The notes beneath the pieces were generated by a model, which had not been told where the DNA came from, made no database searches, and saw nothing but the letters and a program-made list of their open reading frames with translations. A stretch of DNA of 64,000 nucleotides from Spirochaetales bacterium (GTDB taxonomy: Bacteria > Spirochaetota > Spirochaetia > SZUA-6 > JAFGRV01). The translations under genes were made by a program, and so were the position numbers. The DNA is taken from the NCBI GenBank assembly GCA_016930085.1, contig JAFGHO010000057.1, positions 67,233-131,232 on the forward strand, written 5' to 3'. Below, in pieces: positions 43,085 through 52,634 of this stretch (positions are counted from its first letter, which is position 1; every line of letters starts with the position of its first letter).

Positions 43085-43567
43085 TTATCGTATCGGAACG
43101 CAAACTTCCTGTCCTTTATCGTCAAGAATCAGTGTGTTGCCCTGTATTCTTTTCAATGTCCACCCCTGCGCCGGTTTTCCTATGGCGATATTGAATGTAT
43201 AGTTGTACCGGTCGTCCTTGATCATATAATACCGGATGTTGTCGGGGGAGACAAAAGTACCGAGTACGCGAAGGTACCCCGGCCGGTTACAGGTGGGGAC
43301 GGGGGTTTTTGTCGGGACCGGAGTGATTATCGGGGGCGGTGTGGGTGTCGGGCTTACCCACCCGAAAAGCATCGCGATGTAGCCGGGATCGCCCACACGT
43401 ATTTCGCCTATTTCCTGTACATCGGCCTCTTCCGTGTCGCCCGTGGCTTTGGGATTCATCACCTCGTTCGGTATCGAAACGGGAAAGGGAATGACGAGAA
43501 TAAGCAGCACGATAGCTATACATGCGATGAGCGCGATTTTAACGATTGTCAGTACCGATTGTTTCAT
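43085..43567 (-). CDS. gspC: GspC-like inner-membrane T2SS protein
   Basis: A 160-residue protein with one N-terminal helix (7-29), a Thr/Pro-rich linker (SPTPTPPPIITPVPTKTPVPT) and a C-terminal beta domain containing LRVLGTFVSPDN and GWTLKRIQGNTLIL, resembling the GspC homology region that touches the secretin. It lacks a C-terminal PDZ or coiled-coil. It is last in the T2SS gene order here, not first as in many clusters. Confidence 0.72.
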   Translation of the reverse strand: MKQSVLTIVKIALIACIAIVLLILVIPFPVSIPNEVMNPKATGDTEEADVQEIGEIRVGDPGYIAMLFGWVSPTPTPPPIITPVPTKTPVPTCNRPGYLRVLGTFVSPDNIRYYMIKDDRYNYTFNIAIGKPAQGWTLKRIQGNTLILDDKGQEVCVPIR

Positions 43568-43633
43568 GCTGTAACCTCATCATTGGTTCGATTTCCGTAC
43601 ACCATAGTTTCGTCCGGCTTTACCGTCTGTGTT

Positions 43634-44179
43634 CTATGTTTCATCGAGGGCGACCGTTTCATAGGTGATCTTCATCGTCGCTTCGATGTTACCGCCGGAT
43701 CTGCCGGATTTTATGATTATCTCGGCGATCGTCCAGTATTTATTCGCCTCCGATACATCCTCCAAAAACCGCATCAGATAATAGGCGCTTCCTTTTACCT
43801 TGAACTCGAGATACTTTTTATTTTCGCTTCCCGATATCGTTCGCTGGCTGTCGATCACGAGTCTGTTTCCGGTTATATAGTCCTGGACGGAGAGGCCGAA
43901 CGTGGCGATATCGGTTTCATCCGGCTTGAAGAACCTGCTTTTTACGTTTTCGATTTTTTCCGAAATCTCCTTGATCTTTTTATCCCAGTCGACATTATCG
44001 TCGATTTTCTGGCTGCTGTAACGCCTGAGATCCCGTTCTTCCCTTTCGATTTTCCTGTTTATATCGAAAAGGCCGCTGCCGCTCAAGGAGGTCCTGAGAA
44101 AGAAAAACAAAGCCGTTCCACAGACGAGCGCGATGATTCCGAGTATGTACAACATACGTTTTTCGTTACTCGACAGCAT
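43634..44179 (-). CDS. gspM: GspM/PilO-like T2SS protein
   Basis: A 181-residue protein with a short cytoplasmic start, one helix (10-29), a coiled-coil (about 40-90, Lys/Glu/Ile-rich) and a ferredoxin-like C-terminal domain (LEFKVKGSAYYLMRFLEDVSEANKYWTI). That is the GspM/PilO plan. Its start overlaps the end of the GspL-like gene by 14 bases. Confidence 0.75.
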   Translation of the reverse strand: MLSSNEKRMLYILGIIALVCGTALFFFLRTSLSGSGLFDINRKIEREERDLRRYSSQKIDDNVDWDKKIKEISEKIENVKSRFFKPDETDIATFGLSVQDYITGNRLVIDSQRTISGSENKKYLEFKVKGSAYYLMRFLEDVSEANKYWTIAEIIIKSGRSGGNIEATMKITYETVALDET

Positions 44180-45374
44180 ATCCCGCTCCTTTATTGAAAA
44201 TACCGGTCATTCGGAATTTTTCACGTGTAATCAGGGGAACCAGTACTTCCTCGAAATACGGATTGCTGTTCAGGGCATTCTGGTAGGTGTATGGTTCGCC
44301 CCGGGTACTCCCCTCGATGGTAAAATAATACCGTTTCTGCCGTTCGCGTTTATTGTCGACCATGACGGTTGTTTCCTTTGTTTCGAGCCGGAAATAGGTG
44401 AGGTCCAGATTCTGTCCGAAAACCCTGTTGATTTCGGATAAAAGGAGAAAGACATCAGCCGGTTTATGTTCGAGGATTCTGGCCAGTTCGGCCCGTTTTT
44501 TATTGTATTCGTCCCGCTGGCTCGAGATCTTGAATATCGTGTCCTTTTCCTTTTTGAGTTTCCGGTAATACTCCGCCCTGGTTTCGACATATTTGTTGAA
44601 GAGGAGACACACGAGAATGACAAGGGGGACGGCGAGCATTTCGATCTTCAGTTTTTGATGGAATATGAACGACTGTTTCTTTTTTCTGAAAAGATAATCC
44701 GTCTTGTTCGATATAAGCGAGAGTGATTCTTCAATAGGGAGAAACTCGACGGTGCCCGCGTTCTGAACGAGTTCCCGTGATTGTTCCTCGAGATACGATG
44801 ACTCGTCTCTGAGACAGAGAAAGACACACACATATTCTTCCAGGTTTTTGGGAAGCATATTCTTTATCTTGAGAAAATCGAGAAACACTTCCTTTTCCCG
44901 CTTGATTGCAGAGGATGACTTGAATACCCCTTCTTCGAAGAGGGAAATATCGACCCAGTCCTTGTGCCAGAAAAAAAAGACACAGTTTTTACCATCGTAT
45001 TTTTTTGTCAGCTTGGCGAGAATGGGGAAGGGGAGGATCAGCGGTTTGTTGTTCGCCAGTTCCTTGTATTCGTTGATCGTGTCTTTTGATGAAATAAAAA
45101 GTACGGCGTACCGCTGTTTGTTCTGTGTCAGGACCTTGAAATCGAAGATGGTATCTTCGGGGTCGCCGGGGTAAAGGCTGCGGAGTTTATAGGTGAGGAT
45201 GTTTCCCATCTCACTCTGATGAACGGGGGGGACCGTGGTCACCTTGATGTCGAAGTCGAGGCGGGACATCATGAGTGCGTCGAAGTTCGCGGAAGAATCG
45301 ATCGGTTCTTCCCTGTCGAAAAGATAGAGGGTCGGTCCTTCTCCGTTTTTATGCGCGTAGGCAATATGCTTCAT
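44166..45374 (-). CDS. gspL: GspL-like T2SS protein (PilM/PilN-like)
   Basis: A 402-residue protein. The first about 240 residues form a cytoplasmic actin-like/PilM-like domain. One helix (about 248-263, LAVPLVILVCLLFNKY) crosses the membrane. The periplasmic part has a coiled-coil (RAEYYRKLKKEKDTIFKISSQRDEYNKKR) and a PilN-like fold. GspL recruits the GspE ATPase and pairs with GspM. It overlaps gspK by 4 bases and gspM by 14. Confidence 0.78.
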   Translation of the reverse strand: MKHIAYAHKNGEGPTLYLFDREEPIDSSANFDALMMSRLDFDIKVTTVPPVHQSEMGNILTYKLRSLYPGDPEDTIFDFKVLTQNKQRYAVLFISSKDTINEYKELANNKPLILPFPILAKLTKKYDGKNCVFFFWHKDWVDISLFEEGVFKSSSAIKREKEVFLDFLKIKNMLPKNLEEYVCVFLCLRDESSYLEEQSRELVQNAGTVEFLPIEESLSLISNKTDYLFRKKKQSFIFHQKLKIEMLAVPLVILVCLLFNKYVETRAEYYRKLKKEKDTIFKISSQRDEYNKKRAELARILEHKPADVFLLLSEINRVFGQNLDLTYFRLETKETTVMVDNKRERQKRYYFTIEGSTRGEPYTYQNALNSNPYFEEVLVPLITREKFRMTGIFNKGAGYAVE

Positions 45375-46432
45375 AGCCTGATATCCTCTTCCAGCAGTTT
45401 ATATACAATATCGTCCGTGGCCTTCTTTTGGGGAACCCGCGCGACGATCCACCGTAATTCCGATTCTTCCATCATTACCCTTATTTCCCAGAAGTTCGTG
45501 AATACTCCCAGATAATGATAAATGCGCTTGCCCGGGTACTGCAGACTACTACCAATTATACTTTTTAAGCCTTTGAGCGTCAATCCTTTTTCATTCTCCT
45601 CCCTGACTTTCAGAATTTGTTCGGCAATACCTGCGTGATTTTTGATGTTGAACGGGGGAAAAGAAAGAAGGCCCCGGAGAATTTCTTCGGGCATGAAATG
45701 CACGTTCATCGCGGGTTCGACGTTTACGATGGGAAACAGCTGGTCGAACATCCGTCCGCCGAGGTGCTGGTGAGTGAACCAGTTTTCGAGTTCCCTGTTG
45801 TCGTCGATGATCTTTTTTTCCGCCAGAATCTTTTGCGCGTACATGTCATGAAACCGCCGTGCCTCGTTTTCGCTTCCCGTCCTTAGTTCGCACACCTTCT
45901 CGAGCATGTATTCATAGCAGAGGTTGAAGTTGAAATAGGAATAGGGAGTGCAAAACGTCTTCAGGATGTCCTCTTCGAAATAGTCGTCATAGGCGGGGGA
46001 GAGGGGGTATTGTATTCCCTCGTCGATCCAGAGCTGTTTGATCGTATTCTGGTTGTAGTTCGCCTCGTCCTTGAAAAGCTTCATGGGAGAGGGAAACATG
46101 GCCTTGTTGAGATGTTCGAGGATAAGCGGGTCGATGCAGTTGGGATTGAGATAACTCGATACATCCTTCAGGTAGACGTTTTCATTCGCGTTGACGAATC
46201 CCCAGACATCCTGGAAGAAATTGTCGTTTTCCCTATCTTCTGCGTCTTCCGAAAGGAGTTCCACCACCTGACGCGCTTCGGATATGAGATATTTCTTTAT
46301 GTCGTCCTCCTGTTTGTGGATCATCTCGATCCTGAGGCTCGTTTGAATAAAGAAACTCAATCCCACGAAAACCGTTGTCAGAAAAAGAACGATGGCCATG
46401 ACCGATATCGCGGAGGATCCCCTGTTTCCCAT
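45371..46432 (-). CDS. gspK: GspK-like minor pseudopilin
   Basis: A 353-residue protein with the prepilin signal MGNRG then SSAISVMAIVLFLTTVFVGLSFF, with cleavage after Gly5. Position +5 of the mature form is Ser, not Glu, as is usual for GspK, the pseudopilus tip. The large C-terminal domain is mostly helical. The start overlaps the gspJ stop by one base (TGATG). Confidence 0.82.
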   Translation of the reverse strand: MGNRGSSAISVMAIVLFLTTVFVGLSFFIQTSLRIEMIHKQEDDIKKYLISEARQVVELLSEDAEDRENDNFFQDVWGFVNANENVYLKDVSSYLNPNCIDPLILEHLNKAMFPSPMKLFKDEANYNQNTIKQLWIDEGIQYPLSPAYDDYFEEDILKTFCTPYSYFNFNLCYEYMLEKVCELRTGSENEARRFHDMYAQKILAEKKIIDDNRELENWFTHQHLGGRMFDQLFPIVNVEPAMNVHFMPEEILRGLLSFPPFNIKNHAGIAEQILKVREENEKGLTLKGLKSIIGSSLQYPGKRIYHYLGVFTNFWEIRVMMEESELRWIVARVPQKKATDDIVYKLLEEDIRL

Positions 46433-47013
46433 CAGTCCTCCTTCCAGAAAGGATAACTCCCGAACCTAACAAAGATTTTCACCGGTTCGTATTCGTCATA
46501 TGTTTCCAGAATCGATACATCCAATCCGATAAGCCCCTCTTCCTTTGTGGAGACGATTTCAAATGTCACTTCGTCATAAGGACCTGCCTTGAATGTCGGA
46601 ATGTAGGTTTCTCCCGATTCTTCGTCTTCATCCGTCTCTTCTTCTTCGATAATCGAGGTCGTGATGATGATATATTTGTCTTTATACTCGATCGAGAGCA
46701 TGTTCTCTTTCTTCCCGTCGTAAAAGGGGAGGATGACTTTGTCGCTTTCCTCTTCAATCTCAGCTTCCGGCATCCAGAAAGGAATTTTTATTGCACCGCA
46801 GACCTGCATAAGATAGGAGTCGAGGGCAAGGAGTTTCTGGGCTTTTTCCGTTGCTTCGGGGACGCTTCCGATGAGATTCATTACCCCGATAAAACCCGTC
46901 CAGATTGAAAACCCCAAGACACTTAAAATGACCACCGAAACGAGAATCTCTATAAATGTAAACCCGTCTTCCTTATTCTTCGCCGGTAAGCCGGTTGTAT
47001 GTTTCAAACTCAT
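46432..47013 (-). CDS. gspJ: GspJ-like minor pseudopilin
   Basis: A 193-residue pseudopilin with leader ...NKEDG and mature start FTFIEILVSVVILSVLGFSIW, with Glu at +5. The C-terminal domain is beta-rich and acidic, with an EEEETDEDEESGE run. The start codon lies inside gspI (41-base overlap). Only a weak GATAGAA ribosome site is visible. Confidence 0.82.
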   Translation of the reverse strand: MSLKHTTGLPAKNKEDGFTFIEILVSVVILSVLGFSIWTGFIGVMNLIGSVPEATEKAQKLLALDSYLMQVCGAIKIPFWMPEAEIEEESDKVILPFYDGKKENMLSIEYKDKYIIITTSIIEEEETDEDEESGETYIPTFKAGPYDEVTFEIVSTKEEGLIGLDVSILETYDEYEPVKIFVRFGSYPFWKED

Positions 47014-47194
47014 TTCTATCTACAATAATTTCAACGGCACGATGCCACGAGAATCCCGCAGCACGACCCAATAACGTGAACCCGTTCAGGATCGCGGTCA
47101 TCGCGATCGAGAGTATAAGCATGGTTGCCAGCACATCGATGAGGACATAACCGTTTTCACTTTTCTTTTTATTACGGTTCATCATCTTCTTCAT
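46973..47194 (-). CDS. gspI: Short GspI-like minor pseudopilin
   Basis: A 73-residue protein from ATG 47194. After the leader KKMMNRNKKKSENG it reads YVLIDVLATMLILSIAMTAILNG, a prepilin-type helix, but with Asp at +5 in place of Glu. It ends after another 35 residues, so the usual GspI globular domain (total about 120 residues) is shortened. It overlaps gspG by 23 bases and gspJ by 41. Between G and J it is in the normal gspI position. It could be a degenerate form or a specialised tip component. Confidence 0.7.
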   Translation of the reverse strand: MKKMMNRNKKKSENGYVLIDVLATMLILSIAMTAILNGFTLLGRAAGFSWHRAVEIIVDRNEFETYNRLTGEE

Positions 47195-47657
47195 TTGCTT
47201 CCAATCCCCAGGAGGTAATATCGTCATCACCGCCTTCGGCACCGTCAGGTCCGTAGGATTGAATTCCGTAATCGACACCATCCGGACCCGGAACCATATA
47301 GATATATTCGTGACCCCACGGGTCTTTTGGAATTTTACCGTCCTGGATATATGGTTTCAGTGAATCCAGCCCTTCGCTTTGATCGGGATAACTCCTGTTC
47401 TGTGCGAGGTACATTTGCAGAGCCACCTTGAAGGTCCCGATATGCTGTTTTGCCGTCGTTTTTTGAGCTTCGACAATCCACGGTATGATCGCGATCGCGA
47501 TCGTTGTCATGAGGATCGCGATAATCGAGATCGTGACAAGGATTTCCACAAAGGTTGTTCCCGTTTCAGGATGCCGCTTTGTCAGGGATGTGACGTGTTT
47601 TCGCAATCTTTCGAAAACCCCCGGTCTTTTTTTATTTTTTTTGATATGCCCGTTCAT
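47172..47657 (-). CDS. gspG: GspG major pseudopilin
   Basis: A 161-residue protein with an unusually long 33-residue leader ending ETG, then TTFVEILVTISIIAILMTTIAIAIIPW with Glu at +5. The C-terminal part has the major-pseudopilin features: DSLKPYIQDGKIPKDPWGHEYIYMVPGPDGVDYGIQSYGPDG, including the calcium-loop-like segment. The start at 47657 is supported by AAGGAGGT; an upstream in-frame start would add 50 residues inside gspF. Confidence 0.93.
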   Translation of the reverse strand: MNGHIKKNKKRPGVFERLRKHVTSLTKRHPETGTTFVEILVTISIIAILMTTIAIAIIPWIVEAQKTTAKQHIGTFKVALQMYLAQNRSYPDQSEGLDSLKPYIQDGKIPKDPWGHEYIYMVPGPDGVDYGIQSYGPDGAEGGDDDITSWGLEANEEDDEP

Positions 47658-47680
47658 ATTCGCATACCTCCTTGATGATA

Positions 47681-48889
47681 TTATGTTCCAAAACCCTGGT
47701 AGATCGAGAAAATCGGAACAAAAAAGGTCATGATCAGAAAGAGGATGATCAGCCCGACAAAAATGATCAGCGCCGGCTCGACGACCGCCATAAAGCCGGT
47801 CGACCATTTCTCGAGCTCATCCTGGTAGTACTGCCTGAGTTGTCCGAACACGACCTCGACTTTTCCCGAACGTTCCCCGATAGACACCCACCGTCCGATC
47901 CGCTCGTCAAAGTAAGGATCTTCCAAAAATGCCTTTGAAAGATGTTCCCCCTTGATGATCTTGTCCCGTATCAGCCTGATGCCGGAGGCGAGTGCCCGGT
48001 TGCTGAGCACCTTTCCCGCTTCCGGGAGGGCATCTTCCACGGCAAATCCGCTCGACGTGAGTGTTTCCATGGCAAAGAGAAAATTCAAACTTTCCCTTAT
48101 GTATATAATATTCCCGATCACGGGAAGTTTCAATAACACCTTGTCGAGCTGGTCGCGGAGGGGGCCGGAACTTTTACGGATAATCAGTACCGCGACGATC
48201 AACGCGATAAACACGACCAGAAAGACCGCCCCGAAGGTAAAAAAGACGTTCACAAAGGCCATCGTCGACTGGATCTGTTCGTTCACTCCCGTATGAAGGG
48301 TCGCGAAGATGTCCTTGATACGGGGAAAGATGAAAATCGCCATCCCGATTACCCCAAAAATCGCAAAACCCAATGTCATGAGCGGGTAGGAGAGGGCTCC
48401 CGTCAGTTTGTCCCGGATCTGCTTGCTTTCCCGCAGATAGCCCGCGAGGCGCTCGAATATATTGTCGAGTGTCCCGATCTTGTCCCCGATCTTGACGAGC
48501 CCCCGGTAAAGGGGCGGAAAACTTCCCCTGAACTTGTCGATCGCCTGGTGAAAGGAATCCCCCTTTTTGATCTGCTCGATAAGGGTATTGGTCAGCTTGT
48601 TCACCGGACCCTTGGTGAAAATCGTCTTGTTCACTTCGAGGGCGTCCTTCAGGGACAGCCCCGAGGTAAGGAGGAGGGAGAGGGTCTGGGTAAACTCCAG
48701 AATCGAGTTTTGCGAAAAGCGCTTTCCCGTGGCCGCTTTTTCGTCTTCCGATTTCACTTCCCGGATTTTTATCGGCGCGAAATTGTTCTGGAGAAACTCG
48801 AGGATAAGGACATCCTCGTTCGGGGCCTCTTTTGTCATCTCCATGGTTTTCCCCGTATTGTCTGCAATCTTGCAATGATATAACGGCAT
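47681..48889 (-). CDS. gspF: GspF inner-membrane platform protein
   Basis: A 402-residue protein with duplicated T2SSF domains and three membrane helices. Seen: FTQTLSLLLTSGLSLKDALEV, PLYRGLVKIGDKIGTLDNIFERLAGYL, and the second copy SLNFLFAMETLTSSGFAVEDALPEAGKVL with VSIGERSGKVEVVFGQLRQYY. Its start overlaps the gspE stop by one base. Confidence 0.95.
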   Translation of the reverse strand: MPLYHCKIADNTGKTMEMTKEAPNEDVLILEFLQNNFAPIKIREVKSEDEKAATGKRFSQNSILEFTQTLSLLLTSGLSLKDALEVNKTIFTKGPVNKLTNTLIEQIKKGDSFHQAIDKFRGSFPPLYRGLVKIGDKIGTLDNIFERLAGYLRESKQIRDKLTGALSYPLMTLGFAIFGVIGMAIFIFPRIKDIFATLHTGVNEQIQSTMAFVNVFFTFGAVFLVVFIALIVAVLIIRKSSGPLRDQLDKVLLKLPVIGNIIYIRESLNFLFAMETLTSSGFAVEDALPEAGKVLSNRALASGIRLIRDKIIKGEHLSKAFLEDPYFDERIGRWVSIGERSGKVEVVFGQLRQYYQDELEKWSTGFMAVVEPALIIFVGLIILFLIMTFFVPIFSIYQGFGT

Positions 48890-50400
48890 CAGCCTGCAAC
48901 CGCCCTTTCTACTTCCGATATTGTCGTCACCCCGTTGATGATCTTGTCGATACCATCGGCAAGCAGGGTTTTCATCCCGTTGCCGACGAGGTATTCCTTG
49001 ATCAGCGAATCCTTCATGCCCTTGATGATCATTTCCTCGACTTCGGGGTTGACTGAAAAATATTCAAAAACGCCGATCCTCCCCTTGTAGCCCGTCCCGT
49101 TACAGGCGTCGCACCCCTTCCCCTGATAGATTTTTTTCTTCTTCGAGATACCGTAGCGCGCGAGGAGTTCCTGTTCCGCGGGTGAAGGGGTAATCGTCTC
49201 CCTGCATTCGGGACAGATCTTTCTCACGAGACGCTGGGCAAGGGAGCCGCGGAGGACCGCAGCAAGGAGATAGGGCTCGATTCCCATGTTTTTGAGACGG
49301 GTGATAACGGAGACCGAATCGTTGGTATGAAGCGTGGAGAAAACAAGGTGGCCGGTCAAAGCGGCACGGATAGAGAGTTCCGCAGTGTCCGTGTCCCTGA
49401 TCTCACCGACCATGACGATGTTCGGGTCCTGACGGAGTACCCGCCGGAGAATCGAGTCGAAGGTAAGCCCGATACGCTCGTTTGTCTGGATCTGGTTGAT
49501 CCCTTTTGTCACGTATTCGATCGGATCCTCGATCGTGATGATCTTCACGTGTTCGGAATTGAGTTCCTGTAGCACGGCGCTCAAGGTCGTCGTTTTTCCG
49601 CTTCCCGTGGGTCCGGTGACCAGCATAAGCCCGTTCGGGGTCAGGCATTTTTTCCTGAACTCCAAAAGCTGACTTTCCGTCATTCCGGTTTCATCGAGTT
49701 TCAGAAGGGTCCGCTTTTTGTTGAAGAGCCTCAAGACGATCGATTCCCCGTTGGCGATCGGGATGATCGAGACACGGAGGTCGATTTCGTCGTCGCCGAG
49801 GTGAACCGAAATACGCCCGTCCTGGGGAAGCCGTTTTTCCATGATGTTGAGGTTCGCCATAATCTTGAGACGGGAAGCGACGGCGGGGAAGCGGTCCTTG
49901 TCGATTCTCGATACGGTTTTTAGGTGGCCGTCGATTCTGTAACGGACGTACACCTCGTCGTCGAACCCCTCGATATGGATGTCCGACGAGCCCTTCCTGA
50001 TCGCCTCGATCATGATGCTGTTGACGAGCATGACGATCGGCGCGTCGTTTGCCAGTTTGTCGAGCAGTATTTTTTCGTTTTCCGGTTTGTCCGCGATCCC
50101 CTCATCGACCCCGGTCGCAGCAAGACGTTCGCTCAAATACGCGGAAAACTCGTTTTTATCGAGCGCACAAAAGATAATGCGTTTCTTGTGAAAGTTTTTC
50201 AGGTTTTCGAGAAGGGTATAGTTTTTTGTGTCGACCAGGCCGACGAAGACCATGTCGTCGTCTTCCTTCAGGCGGATGACATGATTCGCTTCGATGTATT
50301 CGAGCGGATACTGTTTTTCACCGTCGGGCAGCGGTTTGAAATCGGAGAGCGAGACCTGAACCATCGGAAGATCGTGAAGAAAATCATCGATAATTTCCAT
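48889..50400 (-). CDS. gspE: GspE secretion ATPase
   Basis: A 503-residue ATPase. Seen: the Walker A box GPTGSGKT (263-270), Asp box DPIEY (292-296), Walker B region NIVMVGEIRDTDTAE (327-341), His box TGHLVFSTLHTND (349-361), and the tetracysteine zinc motif CPEC (396-399) and CDAC (430-433). The N-terminal domain is short. It powers pseudopilus growth. The gspD stop is only two bases away. Confidence 0.96.
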   Translation of the reverse strand: MEIIDDFLHDLPMVQVSLSDFKPLPDGEKQYPLEYIEANHVIRLKEDDDMVFVGLVDTKNYTLLENLKNFHKKRIIFCALDKNEFSAYLSERLAATGVDEGIADKPENEKILLDKLANDAPIVMLVNSIMIEAIRKGSSDIHIEGFDDEVYVRYRIDGHLKTVSRIDKDRFPAVASRLKIMANLNIMEKRLPQDGRISVHLGDDEIDLRVSIIPIANGESIVLRLFNKKRTLLKLDETGMTESQLLEFRKKCLTPNGLMLVTGPTGSGKTTTLSAVLQELNSEHVKIITIEDPIEYVTKGINQIQTNERIGLTFDSILRRVLRQDPNIVMVGEIRDTDTAELSIRAALTGHLVFSTLHTNDSVSVITRLKNMGIEPYLLAAVLRGSLAQRLVRKICPECRETITPSPAEQELLARYGISKKKKIYQGKGCDACNGTGYKGRIGVFEYFSVNPEVEEMIIKGMKDSLIKEYLVGNGMKTLLADGIDKIINGVTTISEVERAVAG

Positions 50401-50402
50401 GA

Positions 50403-52625
50403 TTATATGCCTTCTTGCGCGTGAAAGTAGCGTTCGTAGAGTTTCTTTAACCTCCTGCCCGTGTCCGCCAGTTCCTCTTTCGTATAGATGATATGGGGAA
50501 GAATATACACGACGATTTCGCTTTTCGTCGTCGATTCTGTCTTGCGTTGAAAGAGGAGTCCGATAAGGGGAATATCTCCCAGAATCGGGAATTTTTCGAT
50601 TTTCGACGTCGCATTTTCCCTGATAAGCCCGCCGATCTTGATCGGATCGCCCGACGAGGTGCGGGATGTGGTGCTGATGATTTTATCGAAGGTGGTGCCG
50701 AGATCGAGCGCGTCCGATCCGGCAGACCCCTGGCTTGCGATCGTCACGTCCACGTCCATCGTGATCATGCCGTCGCCCGAAGCCCATCCCTCGATCGTGA
50801 TCTTGAATCCGGTTTCGATCGAACGCGTCGGGCCGCTGGTGGTGGTTTCCGTCGTTCCGCTTACCGTGCTTGTTTCGGGCACGATATAGCGGTATACCTC
50901 GGTGTCGCTCAGGTTGACCTTTTCACCGGAAAGGGCGTAGAGGGTCGTATCCGTGATGACCTTTGCATTGTCCGTCGTCAAAGCCCAGTTCAGATACACG
51001 GCCCAGGTCCCTCCCAGGACCCACGGAATATCGAAATTGACGGAGAGGAGGTTTCCGATATTCCCCGAAAAGGGAGCGGAGGCATTTTCGTTGGCCGTCG
51101 CCTTGTAGGTGATTTTTGTCGTGTCCCCCTGCTGCCAGTTCATGCCTTCGTTATCGGTGTAGGAGATCGCGAAAACATGATAGGCGATCTGCGGCACGGG
51201 CTGGTCGAAAATCGTCAGGTCCTTTTTGAAGGCCGAAAGTTTTTCCGGCGAACCTTTGAGGAAGATGATGGAAGGATCCTGCGTGATAATGATATCCTCC
51301 TTCGAAATGGAAGGGGGCGGATTTTTCACAAGGTCTTCCGATTTTATATATTTGAGTTTTATCTCCGCAGCCGGCGGCGGCTTGTCGACCGTGGCCATGA
51401 ATCTGTCCAGCAGGATCTTCCGTTCCGGTGTAAGCGGGATGACCACGGAATTGGTGTCCGGAATCTGGGATATCTTGATGTACTTGTATTCTTCGGGGAG
51501 AATCGACTGGAGGTTCTGTGCCTTGATGAAATTGAGGTCGTAACGGTAATACTGCGTCTGGGTCATGGGAAGATCGATTTCACGGATAAAATCGGCAATC
51601 GCATCGATTTCATCCCTGCTCCCGTTCAATATGACCATGTTGTTGTTCGTGTCGATCCGGTAAAACCTGCTCGAGCCTAAATCCGGGGGGAGAAGCCGCT
51701 GGAGGTCCTGGGCGGTAATATACCTCAGTTCGATAATCATCGTGTCCTTGAGTTTTTTGAGGATATCGCGCTGCGCGATCTCGAAGATATAGTAGACATT
51801 GTTGACCAGCTTGAAATCGGCGTTTCCCTGTTCGCAGAGAATACGGAGCATCTCGTTAAAGGTTTTGTTGGCAAACCGGAGGGGGGCGTCGATCATCGTA
51901 TCCCGCTGGAAAAGAAGCTGGTATTCCGCCCCTTCCATTTTGAAGATGTTTTCAAGTAATTCGAAAAAGCGTTTTCTGCTGACATTGATGGTATACCGGC
52001 CCTTGTCATCCTTTTTAAACCCTTCCGGTATACGTGAGAAATCTCCGGGCTGGGGAGTCGGTGGGGGCGGTGTCGCCAGCATCATGACGTGGTAGTAATC
52101 CGGGTAGACGATGAGTTTATGCGATTCTTCGATGGGCTTGAGAACGAGTTCGAGCAGGGCCTTGACCTTGATATTTTTCTGGTGAACCGAAAGGGTGATC
52201 ACCGGAATGGTGTCGGTGAGGATCGTTTTCCTGATTTCACGTGATATTGCTTTGAGCAGGAGGTTGAGAGCCACATCCTCGGCGTCGATCTGTGTGACGA
52301 CATCGATATCCGGATTGAAATCGACCCGGATTCGCGAGACATAGTATATCCCGTTTTCGATCTTGAGATACATCTTGTAGGTCTGTAAGAAGACATTCAA
52401 TGCATCCTCCCATTCGATATCGATAAACGAGAAGGATGCCACACCATAGATGGTTTCATCAGGGACGATTGATTTCTTGCCGATTCCACCCAGCGCCAGG
52501 AGTATATCCGTAATCGGCTGGTTATAAAAGTGGAGTTCCTTGATTTTTTCCGCATACAGTGCAGGTGTTCCCATGATGACGAGGAGAAGTATTACGGGAA
52601 CCGTTCGTTTTGTCATCGATCTCAT
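50403..52625 (-). CDS. gspD: GspD secretin
   Basis: A 740-residue outer-membrane secretin. ATG at 52625 follows AAGGAG and begins a signal peptide (RTVPVILLLVIMGTPALYA). Next come an N0/STN-like domain, N1-N3 repeats (for example LRYITAQDLQRLLPPDLGSSRFYRIDTNNNMVILNGS) and the C-terminal secretin gate with KIGGLIRENATSKIEKFPILGDIPLIGLLFQRKTE. It ends with a short S-like tail (KEELADTGRRLKKLYERYFH). First large gene of the T2SS operon. Confidence 0.94.
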   Translation of the reverse strand: MRSMTKRTVPVILLLVIMGTPALYAEKIKELHFYNQPITDILLALGGIGKKSIVPDETIYGVASFSFIDIEWEDALNVFLQTYKMYLKIENGIYYVSRIRVDFNPDIDVVTQIDAEDVALNLLLKAISREIRKTILTDTIPVITLSVHQKNIKVKALLELVLKPIEESHKLIVYPDYYHVMMLATPPPPTPQPGDFSRIPEGFKKDDKGRYTINVSRKRFFELLENIFKMEGAEYQLLFQRDTMIDAPLRFANKTFNEMLRILCEQGNADFKLVNNVYYIFEIAQRDILKKLKDTMIIELRYITAQDLQRLLPPDLGSSRFYRIDTNNNMVILNGSRDEIDAIADFIREIDLPMTQTQYYRYDLNFIKAQNLQSILPEEYKYIKISQIPDTNSVVIPLTPERKILLDRFMATVDKPPPAAEIKLKYIKSEDLVKNPPPSISKEDIIITQDPSIIFLKGSPEKLSAFKKDLTIFDQPVPQIAYHVFAISYTDNEGMNWQQGDTTKITYKATANENASAPFSGNIGNLLSVNFDIPWVLGGTWAVYLNWALTTDNAKVITDTTLYALSGEKVNLSDTEVYRYIVPETSTVSGTTETTTSGPTRSIETGFKITIEGWASGDGMITMDVDVTIASQGSAGSDALDLGTTFDKIISTTSRTSSGDPIKIGGLIRENATSKIEKFPILGDIPLIGLLFQRKTESTTKSEIVVYILPHIIYTKEELADTGRRLKKLYERYFHAQEGI

Positions 52626-52634
52626 ATTCACTCC

